Shown here: positions 63,748 through 64,000 of the stretch, in pieces
How the letters are laid out: each line of letters opens with the position of its first letter
Position numbering within the stretch: position 1 is the stretch's first letter
From: Marinihelvus sp942491555
Lineage (GTDB): Bacteria; Pseudomonadota; Gammaproteobacteria; Xanthomonadales; SZUA-36
Direction of reading: 5' to 3'
Length of the DNA: 64,000 bases
Assembly (NCBI GenBank): GCA_942491555.1
Contig: CALOBN010000005.1
Span: forward strand, 558,001-622,000
Made by a program: the position numbers and the translations under genes
The notes under the pieces: generated by a model
Seen by the model: the letters and a program-made list of their open reading frames with translations, nothing else
The model's database searches: none
Told to the model about the DNA's origin: nothing

Positions 63748-64000
63748 ATGAATGAAAAACAGACATCCCAGCTAAAAGATCTGATCACCCAGGGTAAGGA
63801 ACAGGGGTTCCTGACCTACGCCCAGGTCAATGATCACTTGCCTGACGATATTGTCGATCCGGAACAGATCGAAGATATCATCAACATGATCAATGACATG
63901 GGCATCCAGGTACACGAAAAAGCGCCGGATGCGGACTCCTTGATTCTCAACGACTCAGCATCGAGTGACGAGGATGATACGGCCGCTGAAGAAGCTGCAG
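63748..64000 (+). CDS. rpoD: RNA polymerase sigma factor RpoD (sigma-70), N-terminus only
   Basis: The first 84 codons are in the window; the gene runs off the right edge. The sequence (QLKDLITQGKEQGFLTYAQV, DHLPDDIVDPEQIEDII) is the region 1.1 domain of primary sigma factors, followed by an acidic linker. Its position downstream of dnaG fits the macromolecular synthesis operon. The ATG at 63748 is the first of the family frame. Confidence 0.97.
   Translation, partial: MNEKQTSQLKDLITQGKEQGFLTYAQVNDHLPDDIVDPEQIEDIINMINDMGIQVHEKAPDADSLILNDSASSDEDDTAAEEAA

Overview
The window looks like chromosomal DNA of a non-enteric gammaproteobacterium, possibly of Chromatiales or Woeseia type; the lineage is an inference from gene order and protein families. 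Supporting signs are the conserved blocks glnA-glnL-glnG, def-fmt-rsmB-DUF4390-ntrYX-trkAH, polA with engB-cytochrome c4-dsbA nearby, and rpsU-yqeY-dnaG-rpoD. I saw no tRNA, rRNA, CRISPR array, transposase or phage gene.

Left quarter (1-15262, all minus strand): a tandem array of eight paralogous membrane-anchored proteins. Each has an N-terminal 'ELKRRNVFRVGIAYA' anchor with three membrane segments, a TolB-like/COG5616 domain and C-terminal TPR repeats. Transcription runs from 15262 towards 1 and leaves the window inside the eighth gene. Adjacent genes are joined by 1-4 base stop/start overlaps. Where a gap exists it often holds a short ORF whose own start overlaps the upstream stop and whose stop overlaps the downstream start; three of these short ORFs begin with a degraded copy of the family N-terminus. 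The array is disturbed at 2.8-5.0 kb by an 87-base poly-G run and five single-base homopolymer length changes, which look more like sequence or assembly error than gene decay.

15.5-22.3 kb (+ strand): a secreted PQQ-type sugar dehydrogenase homologue, uppP, then the nitrogen block glnA, a DUF4124 protein, glnL (ntrB) and glnG (ntrC). glnA is preceded by two NtrC-type operators 32 bp apart and a sigma-54 -24/-12 promoter, so NtrBC encoded downstream probably control it.

22.3-34.2 kb (mostly minus): a small secreted helical protein, dtd, a lipid A-type acyltransferase (+), then def-fmt-rsmB-DUF4390-ntrY-ntrX-trkA-trkH transcribed right to left. This links N-terminal Met processing, rRNA methylation, a second NtrYX two-component system with a degenerate AAA+ domain, and potassium uptake.

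34.3-41.0 kb (+): a LysM protein ending at a strong terminator, dprA, smg, topA (with a histone-like Lys-rich tail) and hemF. Between hemF and polA lies a likely small RNA gene with C-rich hairpin loops and an intrinsic terminator.

41.3-50.6 kb: polA, DUF2782, an orphan DctQ-type permease, trmH, the aroE-hemB pair, engB, cytochrome c4, dsbA and a TauE/SafE exporter. 50.6-59.1 kb: slt, an NDUFA9-like SDR, cca, VanZ, MidA-type methyltransferase, and a folate group (folM-like reductase, folK, folB) coupled to tsaD. 59.2-64.0 kb: a gamma-glutamyltransferase inserted between tsaD and the macromolecular synthesis operon rpsU-yqeY-dnaG-rpoD; rpoD runs off the right edge.
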